Assembly: GCA_964509335.1 (NCBI GenBank)
Contig: CAZDXB010000012.1
Span: 1 to 64,000, forward strand
DNA from: CAZDXB01 sp964509335
GTDB lineage: Bacteria > Bacteroidota > Ignavibacteria > Kapaibacteriales > UBA2268
Direction of reading: 5' to 3'
Length of the DNA stretch: 64,000 bases
The notes beneath the pieces are model-generated. The model was not told the DNA's origin, searched no databases, and worked only from the letters and a program-made list of their open reading frames with translations. The position numbers were made by a program, and so were the translations under genes. Each line of letters starts with the position of its first letter. The first letter of the stretch is position 1. This document shows, one piece after another, positions 14,457-22,457 of the stretch.

Positions 14457-15984
14457 CTTTCCGCTTTTTAAATTCGGCTTTTAAATATTTCTCTGTGTCG
14501 TCGGTTATTTTGAATTTATCGCTAGCTCTGAAGCCGCAAACCCAAATTATATCGCTTTTCGACGCCAAAACCAAAACGTTCTTTTTATCTATTATAGGCA
14601 TCTTGATATTAGTCAAATAATCGCTTATCTTGACCGTGCCTACCATACCAATCGGTTGAAATGTATCCCCTGGCTTTTTAGAACGGAGATAAAGCAGAGA
14701 CGGAACTAAGTCGTAATCGAAATATTCTATATTGGGATTATCGGTAATCTTGACGCTTTTCTTACCTACTTTCTTTAAAGACAAAGTGTAATCGCCGACT
14801 TTGAACGCGCCTTCTTTCTCAATCGCCTCATAAGCGTCAAAAGACTCGTTCTTTTTGGAAAAAATAAGGGAGTCCCTATCTCTTAAAACTAAATACTTTT
14901 TATTGATTTCAACGTACGAACCGACCGAACTTTCCTCGAGAGCCAAAACTCTCTCTATTAAATTCAAAGACGCCCCCGGAATATCGAAATTATTCTTAAG
15001 TAAACTCTGGATTATCTCGCCTTGCAAAAAATCGTCGTAAGTTTTCAAAACGCTCAAACGTATCGAAAAACGACTTTTCGATTTATTAAAAACCAACTTT
15101 TGAACGGCTTCCCGAACGTCGAAATAAATATAATCGTCTATTTGCCGCAAAAACTTTTGCGTGCGGGAGACTACGCTAAAAATCGCCGGACAAAAATCCT
15201 TTTCAATCAAAGGAAGCAACTCATGCCTAATTTTATTCCTCTTAAACGCGGTCGACGCGTTAGACGAATCCTCTCGCCACTGGATTTTTCTTTTTCGGCA
15301 GTACTCCGTCAACTCCTTTTTGCGAAAAATCAAGAACGGACGAACGATAGCCGCGTCTTTAACCAAATGCCTTTTATGCGGTATCCCCGCCAGCCCAGTT
15401 ATTCCCGAACCGCGAAACAAATTGAGAAAGAAAGTTTCCACGGTGTCGTCGGCGTTGTGAGCGGTAATTAAATACTCGATATTCTTTCTTTTAATAACTC
15501 TCTCAAAAAATCTATATCGCAAAATTCTGGCGGCGGCTTCCAAACTAAGCCCTTTTTGTTCCGCCATTAGTTTCACGTTCGAGCCGGAAACGAAAATAGG
15601 CAAATTGTATTTACGAGCCGCGTCGGTTACTAATTCCTTATCGCCTTCCGATTCTTCACCTCTTAATTTGTGATTGAAATGAGCTATTGAAAGACTCATA
15701 CCCGGCAATTCGCGAGTCAAATTTGCAAAAGCGTCCAGCATTGCCATTGAATCCGCTCCGCCGCTAACTCCAAGCAAAACTTTCGAATTCGAGTCGAAAA
15801 AAAGCTCGTTAAATAAATAATCCTTTAACTTCCTGAAAAAATTAATATAATAAGGGGAATTAAGCTCTTTTTCCGTTAAAAGAGCTTTCTCCCTTACTTT
15901 TCCGCCAGTCTTAATAGATTCATTGCGCTCTTGCGGCTTTTTCCTACCGGCGTTTTTTTTTGCGTTCTTCTTTTTTGACTGCAT
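14446..15984 (-). CDS. tilS: tRNA(Ile)-lysidine synthetase TilS
   Basis: TilS ligates lysine to C34 of the CAU-anticodon isoleucine tRNA, changing its specificity to AUA. The PP-loop SGGADSM is at residues 74-80, followed by FNHKLRGEES and ITAHNADDTVETFFLNL, then the C-terminal TilS domain ending in the Lys/Arg-rich tail. The N-terminus is unusual: about 45 extra residues, strongly basic (KKKNAKKNAGRKK), precede the normal start of the fold. This genome uses AUA codons heavily, so TilS should be essential. It heads the operon with the TMTC-like gene, hpt and the dehydrogenase. Confidence 0.93.
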   Translation of the reverse strand: MQSKKKNAKKNAGRKKPQERNESIKTGGKVREKALLTEKELNSPYYINFFRKLKDYLFNELFFDSNSKVLLGVSGGADSMAMLDAFANLTRELPGMSLSIAHFNHKLRGEESEGDKELVTDAARKYNLPIFVSGSNVKLMAEQKGLSLEAAARILRYRFFERVIKRKNIEYLITAHNADDTVETFFLNLFRGSGITGLAGIPHKRHLVKDAAIVRPFLIFRKKELTEYCRKRKIQWREDSSNASTAFKRNKIRHELLPLIEKDFCPAIFSVVSRTQKFLRQIDDYIYFDVREAVQKLVFNKSKSRFSIRLSVLKTYDDFLQGEIIQSLLKNNFDIPGASLNLIERVLALEESSVGSYVEINKKYLVLRDRDSLIFSKKNESFDAYEAIEKEGAFKVGDYTLSLKKVGKKSVKITDNPNIEYFDYDLVPSLLYLRSKKPGDTFQPIGMVGTVKISDYLTNIKMPIIDKKNVLVLASKSDIIWVCGFRASDKFKITDDTEKYLKAEFKKRKDDK

Positions 15985-16023
15985 TAATTCAATTTCAAAG
16001 TTTTAAGAAATTTAAAAATACAA

Positions 16024-16053
16024 AGCCCGACAACTAATCAAAATCGCCGGGCT
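16024..16053 (-). terminator. Rho-independent terminator of the BNR-protein gene
   Basis: On the minus strand AGCCCGGC and GTCGGGCT pair (eight pairs, one G-U) around a 14-base loop, and the stem is followed by TTGTATTTTT. It lies 17 bases past the stop of the gene at 16070-19027, where a terminator for that single-gene transcript is expected. Confidence 0.7.
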
Positions 16054-16069
16054 CTCTCCGATTCAAATT

Positions 16070-19027
16070 CTATCTATTTATAATAATCGGTTTTGTCTTC
16101 GTGAATCCGTCGAAAGACAATCTCAAATAATAGGCTCCCGAGTTCAAATCAGATAAATCTACGTTATACTCATATTCTCCGGGAGAAAGATTCTCGCCCG
16201 ACACGACTTCCTTAGCTTTCGCGCCAAGAGAATTGTAAATCGAAACTACGGCTCGCGCTCCTCTGGATAATTTAAATCTCAGCTTGCCTTCGTTTTTTGC
16301 CGGATTTGGAGCGAAACTAACGTCAAGTCCATTTTCAATTGAAGTATAATCTCTTACCCCCACCGGAAAATCGCCTATTTCTAAATTATCTATATACCAT
16401 CCGTCTTTGTTGACAAAAGCGTTAGTTCTCAACTCAAATCTAACGTAAACGGTGTCGCCTTCGTAATCGGATAAATCAATACCGTCGCTGAACCACTCGC
16501 TTTCGTTTACCTCCCAGTTGTCGTCGTCGAATCCTTCCGATCGCGACGCGTCAATCCAAGCTATATGCTCGTAAGTAGCTCCGAAATCGTTAGAAATCAT
16601 AATAATTCCAATATCCTGTTTAGATATTAAGGCTATATGGTCGAAAGCAAGAGTCGTTTCGCCGGTCTTAACGGGAACCGGCGCTATAATGAAGAAACTA
16701 GTATCAGCGTTGGCGTACTCGCCTTCGGGAGAATCCGTAAAGGAATTTCCCTCGGATTTATAAACAGTTGAAACAATACCCCAATCTCCTTCGATATACA
16801 TCGGCGTTAGCTCTTCCGCATTATCGAAAGACTCGGAAAGCTCAGATTGAACGGCTCCGGCGTAAGCTATGATTTCATTAGTAAAACCGCTGAATCCCGT
16901 GTGTTCGCCGCGAGTCGTCTTAGCTCTTATTTTGATTTTATAAAATGTCCCCGTCTCCAATTCAAGGAACGCCGACGAACTTTCGCCCGCTTGAATAGCG
17001 TCGCCCGATACGGTTTCAGTCAATTGTCCGTCAACAAAAATCTCAATGTCGCTCAAATCGTGTAAATATGAATCGTCTATATGCTCGACCGGATTTGTCC
17101 AAATCAACTGTATGCCGCTTTCAGTGGGAACGGGTTTTACGTCCAGCGGCTCTTTAGGTTGCAAAGCTCCGCCGGCTATCAAAGAAACCGTTACTTGTTT
17201 GCTCTGTTCCCCCGTCGAAGCTATATGAGTTTTTAACGAGTAAACGTATTCCTCGCCTTCTACGGCGTTGTTGTCGGTGAACTTTTCTACGCCGCTTTCA
17301 ACTTCGCCGATTTTGTCGCCGTTTCGGAAAACAAAAACGTTAAACTCGTCGAGCGAACCGCCAAGATTGTTTAGCGCGGGGTCTTCCCAATGCAAAATCA
17401 CCTTAGAAGGTTCCTCCCACGAATTCTCGACGGTTAGATTAGTGGGCGGTTCGGGAGCGGTTGACAGTAAAGCAGTAAACAAATCAACCGACCAAAAATT
17501 CGCGTTCCCGCTTGTCGGCATCCAAAAACAAGGATAAATTTTGCCGTCGTACGCGTCAATAGTGGTATAGTCGCCCCAATATCTTCCTAAATTATCGCCG
17601 CCCGCGTCCTCAACGCTATTGTAGTTGAAATACCAAGTGTCGGTCAGCTGTATATGATTGAATGTCTCGCCGTCGTCAAAAGAAACCGCTACAAACGCGT
17701 CGCATCCCGTATTGTTAATCGTATCGTTTTCCGAACTATAATATAGAACGGCGAGCAAATTAGTAACCGGATCCACAGCTACCGAAGCTAAGAAAACGTC
17801 GTTGCCGTATGTGTTGCCGTCCACTTTGTGAAGGTTCTCTACCTGCCTTGAACCGGGATCCCACGTTTCGCCGCCGTCGGTTGATTTAGCTAAGAAAACG
17901 CCGTATTTACCGTTCTCGTCTTTGCCCGCTTGAACCAGATATAACTCGCCGGTATTCGGATTAATATCCAAAGAAGGATGCGACGAAATTCTCATATCTC
18001 CTTTGTCGTCCAAAGCCATTCTTGAACCAACGCGCGTTCCGGCTGTGTTGACTGTTTGCGCGGTTTTGGGAACGTCCCAAACCCAAGAGTCGCCGCCGTC
18101 GGTCGATTTCTGAATAATGGCGCTTGTTTTAGTCCCGCCGGAAGTTTTTACTTCCCATACAACGTATAAATCGCCGTTGGGCGCTACAACCGGCAAAGGC
18201 GATTGCACTGAATTTCCCGAACTTCCTTTGACCGAAGAAGTCGCGCCAAAATTAATGCCGCCCTCGGCGTAAGCAAAACCTATCGAAAAAGGATATTCGG
18301 TGTTATACCAAGCCACGTAAGTTCTTCCGGTATAGGGAGAATCTTCGTGATGGTCAACTCCGATAAAACATTTATCTTGAAGATGCCCGTTGTATTTGAT
18401 AACGGGAATGCCGAGTTCGTCTTCCAGCCAAGTCTTGCCGCCGTCCGTTGATTTTACTACAAACACTCCGTTATCTTGAGTGTAGCTACCCTCGATTATC
18501 TGCGAGAATAGAAAACAGTAATAAAGGTTGCCTTTGCCGTCAAATCCTAAACCCGGATCCACAATAGTCGCTCCGCCCTCTTCAGGGTATTCAATCAATT
18601 CGTAATCTAAAAATCGCGGCGTTCTTGCTTCATCCCAAGTCTTCCCGCCATCGGTCGAATAAAAATTAACCATTCTATAACCCGCCGATTTATTCATAAA
18701 GCGATAATCGTTAGAAGCCACTACGATATTGGAAGGGTCGAAAGGGCTAATGACGATATAACACTCGGATTGATGAGACGGGGCTTGCGAAATATTTATT
18801 AATTCTACGCCTTGTTCCGTTTGTATCCTTTCGGGAGCCGGCGGCAATTTGCGCGCTTCAGGGGGCATAGGCGTCGGTTTCAAATGCGCCGTTCTTACGT
18901 AATCGTCCGGCTTACTGTGCCATCTTACGTCCAAATAATACGGCAAATTTCTTATTTCAGTTTGCGAAAAAGCCGATATTAAAGCGAATAATAATATTCC
19001 AAAAGTAGTTAGAATAAGTCGTTTCAT
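16070..19027 (-). CDS. Secreted Asp-box (BNR/sialidase-fold) protein with type IX sorting domain
   Basis: I chose the ATG at 19027 because it gives a clean signal peptide (MKRLILTTFGILLFALISAF) and has GGAGA six bases upstream; a start at 19066 would put 13 charged residues before the signal. The N-terminal half contains four Asp-boxes (STDGGKTW twice, STDGGDSW, STDGGETW) and a weaker DDGETF, so it should form a six-bladed propeller like exo-alpha-sialidases. Two fibronectin III-like domains, a MAM/jelly-roll-like region and a C-terminal type A sorting domain (SFAPNPAKNEG, then a terminal IIINR) follow. It is probably secreted and surface-attached by the type IX system. No catalytic activity is claimed. 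Confidence 0.85.
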   Translation of the reverse strand: MKRLILTTFGILLFALISAFSQTEIRNLPYYLDVRWHSKPDDYVRTAHLKPTPMPPEARKLPPAPERIQTEQGVELINISQAPSHQSECYIVISPFDPSNIVVASNDYRFMNKSAGYRMVNFYSTDGGKTWDEARTPRFLDYELIEYPEEGGATIVDPGLGFDGKGNLYYCFLFSQIIEGSYTQDNGVFVVKSTDGGKTWLEDELGIPVIKYNGHLQDKCFIGVDHHEDSPYTGRTYVAWYNTEYPFSIGFAYAEGGINFGATSSVKGSSGNSVQSPLPVVAPNGDLYVVWEVKTSGGTKTSAIIQKSTDGGDSWVWDVPKTAQTVNTAGTRVGSRMALDDKGDMRISSHPSLDINPNTGELYLVQAGKDENGKYGVFLAKSTDGGETWDPGSRQVENLHKVDGNTYGNDVFLASVAVDPVTNLLAVLYYSSENDTINNTGCDAFVAVSFDDGETFNHIQLTDTWYFNYNSVEDAGGDNLGRYWGDYTTIDAYDGKIYPCFWMPTSGNANFWSVDLFTALLSTAPEPPTNLTVENSWEEPSKVILHWEDPALNNLGGSLDEFNVFVFRNGDKIGEVESGVEKFTDNNAVEGEEYVYSLKTHIASTGEQSKQVTVSLIAGGALQPKEPLDVKPVPTESGIQLIWTNPVEHIDDSYLHDLSDIEIFVDGQLTETVSGDAIQAGESSSAFLELETGTFYKIKIRAKTTRGEHTGFSGFTNEIIAYAGAVQSELSESFDNAEELTPMYIEGDWGIVSTVYKSEGNSFTDSPEGEYANADTSFFIIAPVPVKTGETTLAFDHIALISKQDIGIIMISNDFGATYEHIAWIDASRSEGFDDDNWEVNESEWFSDGIDLSDYEGDTVYVRFELRTNAFVNKDGWYIDNLEIGDFPVGVRDYTSIENGLDVSFAPNPAKNEGKLRFKLSRGARAVVSIYNSLGAKAKEVVSGENLSPGEYEYNVDLSDLNSGAYYLRLSFDGFTKTKPIIINR

Positions 19028-19175
19028 TTGAGTCTCCATTTTTTTATACCTACTTATTATTTTCAATCTTTACAAATTTTAAATACTGAAACTTTAAATT
19101 TAACAAAATAAAAAATTGCCTCAAAGTTTATTCATAGTATATTGACGTTTCACTAGTCAAAAAGTTACTATCAAA

Positions 19176-19928
19176 TCAACTAATAAAATCCGATGGGGCG
19201 GCGTATTTTCTTAGAATTTGAAGTAGGGCGGCAAAATCCTTGGGATAATCCGCTTTTATAGATATGAATTGGTTCGTCTTCGGATGTCTAATCTCTAAAA
19301 GATAAGCGTGCAACGTCAAGCGGGAAATAATTGGTCTTTCCACTTTCCCTTTTTTAAGGTTGTATCTTTTCTTAATCGAAGAAAGATAAAATCCTTCGGA
19401 TTCGCCGTAAATCGAATCGACAAGCAAAGGATAACCGACCGCCGAGCAATGAACCCTAATTTGGTGCCGTCTACCCGTTATCAATTCGCATTCGACCAAA
19501 TCAGCCATACTAAACTTTTCCAGAGACTTGATACGAGTAAAAGACGGTTTGCCTCGCGCCGACGGAACGACTAAGTCTTTTTTGCCCGAATGAGTCGCCA
19601 AAGGAATATCAACCTCCAGCTCGTCCCTAAGCAGACGACCTGTTACGACGGCTCTATAAATCCTTTTCGCTTCGCGCTCCTGAAACTGCTCGTTCAAATT
19701 TTTATGCGCTTCCGGATTTTTTCCAAATACTATTACTCCGCTCGTTTCCTTGTCGAGCCGGTGAACTTGGTAAATTTTACCGTATTTTTGATTCAGGCAA
19801 TCGTATAGATTAAAAACGCTTTTATCGTATCTATCGGGTATGCTAAGAACGTTCGGCGGTTTGAAAACCGCGAGAATATCCTCGTCTTCGTATAACGTTT
19901 CAATTTTTTGTTTGCTTTTCTTACTCAT
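19176..19928 (-). CDS. RluA-family pseudouridine synthase
   Basis: This enzyme isomerises uridine to pseudouridine in RNA. The catalytic motif VHRLDKETSG with Asp59 and the downstream segments AKRIYRAVV, ITGRRHQIRVHC and LHAYLLEI are those of the RluA/RluC/RluD family. At 250 residues it lacks the N-terminal S4 domain found in RluC and RluD and begins directly with the catalytic fold (IETLYEDEDILAVFKPP), so it is a short RluA-like form. Target site (rRNA or tRNA) cannot be deduced. Its start overlaps folD by eight bases. Confidence 0.88.
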   Translation of the reverse strand: MSKKSKQKIETLYEDEDILAVFKPPNVLSIPDRYDKSVFNLYDCLNQKYGKIYQVHRLDKETSGVIVFGKNPEAHKNLNEQFQEREAKRIYRAVVTGRLLRDELEVDIPLATHSGKKDLVVPSARGKPSFTRIKSLEKFSMADLVECELITGRRHQIRVHCSAVGYPLLVDSIYGESEGFYLSSIKKRYNLKKGKVERPIISRLTLHAYLLEIRHPKTNQFISIKADYPKDFAALLQILRKYAAPSDFIS

Positions 19929-20808
19929 TGAAAATTTCGCCGGAAGCGGATTTATAAGTATTCTGCATCAACATTGCTATAGTCATCGGTCCAACTCCCC
20001 CCGGCACGGGCGTTATTGCGGAAGTTTTATCTTTTACCGCCTTGAAATCGACGTCGCCGGTTAATCTATATCCTTTCTCCGTCGTTTCGTCGTCCACTCT
20101 GTTGACGCCGACGTCTATTATAGCCGCGCCTTCCTTAATATGCTCGGCTTTTATAATTTCGGGCGAGCCGACAGCCGCTATTAACACGTCGGCTTGTCTA
20201 GCATATCGAACCAAATCGTCCGCCGCCGTATGGCAAATCGTTACGATAGCGTTCGCGTCGGCGTTCTTTTGATATAGCAAATTAGTTATCGGTTTGCCGA
20301 CTAAATTACTTCTGCCAATCACTACGGCGTGCTTGCCCTTCATATTTATGTCGGAACGTTTCAACAGTTCCATAATGCCTGCTGGAGTGCAAGGAACAAA
20401 TCCGGGCAATCCCAGAACCAGCCTGCCGAAATTTTCAGGATGCAATCCGTCAACGTCTTTACTTGGCGATATTGCGTTTATTACCTTATTCTCGTTGATA
20501 TGGTCGGGAAGCGGTATTTGAACTAATATTCCGTCTATGTTCGAATCATTATTCCAAGCTTTAACTATATTGATTACTTTCTCTTCGTTGGTTGCCGCCG
20601 TTTCTCTTCTTACGACGGATTTAATCCCCGCTTTTTCGCAAGCCTTCTCCTTCATCCTTACGTAAACTTTTGAAGCTGGGTCTTCGCCTACAAGCAGCAC
20701 CGCCAATCCCGGCGCGCGCCCGTTTATTTCGCTAAAACCGATTACTTTTTTTCTTATTTCCTCTCTTATATCGTTCGCTATCGACTTGCCGTCAATTATC
20801 TTAGTCAT
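19921..20808 (-). CDS. folD: Bifunctional methylenetetrahydrofolate dehydrogenase/cyclohydrolase
   Basis: FolD interconverts 5,10-methylene-, methenyl- and 10-formyl-THF in one-carbon metabolism. Visible motifs are YVRMKEKACEKAGI with the catalytic Lys, DGILVQIPLPDHI, the NADP-binding GRSNLVGKPITNLL and the C-terminal TPVPGGVGPMTIAML. Length (295 residues) is typical. It lies 21 bases after the preceding outer-membrane gene and overlaps the pseudouridine synthase gene, in a probable dnaE-to-pseudouridine-synthase operon. Confidence 0.95.
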   Translation of the reverse strand: MTKIIDGKSIANDIREEIRKKVIGFSEINGRAPGLAVLLVGEDPASKVYVRMKEKACEKAGIKSVVRRETAATNEEKVINIVKAWNNDSNIDGILVQIPLPDHINENKVINAISPSKDVDGLHPENFGRLVLGLPGFVPCTPAGIMELLKRSDINMKGKHAVVIGRSNLVGKPITNLLYQKNADANAIVTICHTAADDLVRYARQADVLIAAVGSPEIIKAEHIKEGAAIIDVGVNRVDDETTEKGYRLTGDVDFKAVKDKTSAITPVPGGVGPMTIAMLMQNTYKSASGEIFNE

Positions 20809-20829
20809 AAAACCTCGCGTTAAATATTC

Positions 20830-22176
20830 TTAAAAAGTATAGATTATACCGCCGGAAAAAATCTGGAACTCGCTTAAACTGAAATCGGCGAAAATTTGAA
20901 CGGGACCGATTTCCTTCGACAATCCAATTATCCACTTCAAATTAGTCGCTTCCAACTCGACGTTGGCTGTTTGCGGTTCCGTATCGCCCGGATGCTCCGG
21001 CGGCTCCGGTTCGTAATTAGGATTTTCGTCGGACTTTTTGTCGATTAATCCCAACTGCCATTGAATCGTCATCGGCAAAGTGTAAGTATATTTTGATTTT
21101 ATGCTCAGATACTCATAAGATACGCCCGTGTAAACGTCTATAATATCCTCGAAAGATTTGCTCGCGTGAATATTGAAGTTCCAGAAAACGGCGTCGGCGT
21201 TCAAATCGGCGTTCGTTACGCCAACGCTGTTCTCAAGATGCGAGCCTTGATAAACCGCTTGAACGGCTAAATCGAAATGTCTTTTGTCGGGCGTTTCTCC
21301 TCTATTAAAATACTGGGAAATACTGTGTTTTATTCCGAATCCCCAAAAAGCGAAATCGCCGATGTCCTCGCCTAAATTAACCGGCGGAATGAATCTAATT
21401 AAAAATTCAGTTCCCATAAACGAACCGAACTCCAACTGCGGAACAAAAGCCGAAACGTAATTTAAGTCGCCGCCCTCGGGCAAAGGAAAAACGTTGGGAA
21501 ATTTTTCCGTAACGCTCGCTACTGAATCGCGCATATCCTCCGGCAAATAATCCCATATTTTAACTTCGCCCAACCCCTCTCCTAAGTCTAAAGATAAATT
21601 TTTAATCTGCTCTAATAAAACGGCGCTGGGCAATTCCAAATTCACTTTGCCGCTTCCTAACGCGGTGGGAGCGCTACCGGGGACTTTTATATCTCCGCTT
21701 TTAACTCCGTTGTAAAGAGCGCCTTTCAAGGCGGCGAACATTAACCCAGCGGTGTCGGTTACAATTATTTGAAAATCCGCGGGATTCGTCGGGTCAAAAT
21801 CGATTCTTCCGTAATTAAATGTAAGACCGTCAAACCCTAAATTGTCAGCGCTAAACTCCTCTTGCGGCATTTCGGGCGAATATGTTTTATGACTCGAAGG
21901 CACCATACCGCTCATTCCCATAACGCCGAATCTAAAATACGGCTTGTCAACTTTAGTCGGAACGTAAGCTTTATTAAAAAATCTGGAATTCGACACGGCG
22001 TTGATCATTTCCACAGTCGGTTGTAAATAAGACACTCCGTTTAACTCGAAAACGTCTTTTCCGAGCATTCTCGCCAACTCCACGGTCGTCGAATCGGGCA
22101 TTATCTCGTCGTCCTGAGCTTGGGACGAGTACAAAACGCCGAAGATAACTACTAGAAAAAAAACTTTTTTTACCAT
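20830..22176 (-). CDS. Probable outer-membrane protein, DUF6588-like
   Basis: A signal peptide (MVKKVFFLVVIFGVLYSSQA) precedes a mature protein with alternating hydrophobic/polar strands, frequent aromatic girdle residues and a C-terminal Phe (FSGGIIYTF), all features of a beta-barrel. The arrangement, with an early EMINAVSNSRFFNKAYVP-type segment and a later proline/glutamate-rich insert (PNYEPEPPEHPGD), recalls uncharacterised Bacteroidota DUF6588 proteins, but I hold that assignment weakly. Substrate and function are unknown. It lies 21 bases from folD and 21 bases from the small membrane protein gene. Confidence 0.65.
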   Translation of the reverse strand: MVKKVFFLVVIFGVLYSSQAQDDEIMPDSTTVELARMLGKDVFELNGVSYLQPTVEMINAVSNSRFFNKAYVPTKVDKPYFRFGVMGMSGMVPSSHKTYSPEMPQEEFSADNLGFDGLTFNYGRIDFDPTNPADFQIIVTDTAGLMFAALKGALYNGVKSGDIKVPGSAPTALGSGKVNLELPSAVLLEQIKNLSLDLGEGLGEVKIWDYLPEDMRDSVASVTEKFPNVFPLPEGGDLNYVSAFVPQLEFGSFMGTEFLIRFIPPVNLGEDIGDFAFWGFGIKHSISQYFNRGETPDKRHFDLAVQAVYQGSHLENSVGVTNADLNADAVFWNFNIHASKSFEDIIDVYTGVSYEYLSIKSKYTYTLPMTIQWQLGLIDKKSDENPNYEPEPPEHPGDTEPQTANVELEATNLKWIIGLSKEIGPVQIFADFSLSEFQIFSGGIIYTF

Positions 22177-22197
22177 TTTATTAACCTTTCGAACGCT

Positions 22198-22398
22198 TTA
22201 TGTGAAAAATTTTTTCCGTATAACCATATACAAAGGAACAACAAACGCTATAAATATAAACGCGTAAATCAATATAAAAGACAGCTCAAACATAAATCGA
22301 AGGGGCCAACCAAGTAGCACAAAAATCCCCTTGATAATAAAAAGCGTCGCTATAATCGCCGCTACCCAAGATATTAATGTTTTCCATCCGCTTTTCAT
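22198..22398 (-). CDS. Small two-helix membrane protein
   Basis: This 66-residue protein has two hydrophobic stretches (WVAAIIATLFIIKGIFVLL and ELSFILIYAFIFIAFVVPL) separated by a short loop (GWPLRF), with basic ends (MKSGWK at the N-terminus and RKKFFT at the C-terminus) that predict both termini in the cytoplasm. I do not recognise it. Its close packing (59 bases after dnaE, 21 before the outer-membrane protein gene) and clean ATG support a real gene. Confidence 0.65.
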   Translation of the reverse strand: MKSGWKTLISWVAAIIATLFIIKGIFVLLGWPLRFMFELSFILIYAFIFIAFVVPLYMVIRKKFFT

Positions 22399-22457
22399 AA
22401 TTCTCTTTTAATTATTCATCAATAATCCGAAAATAACAAAATTTCGTTAACCTCAAA

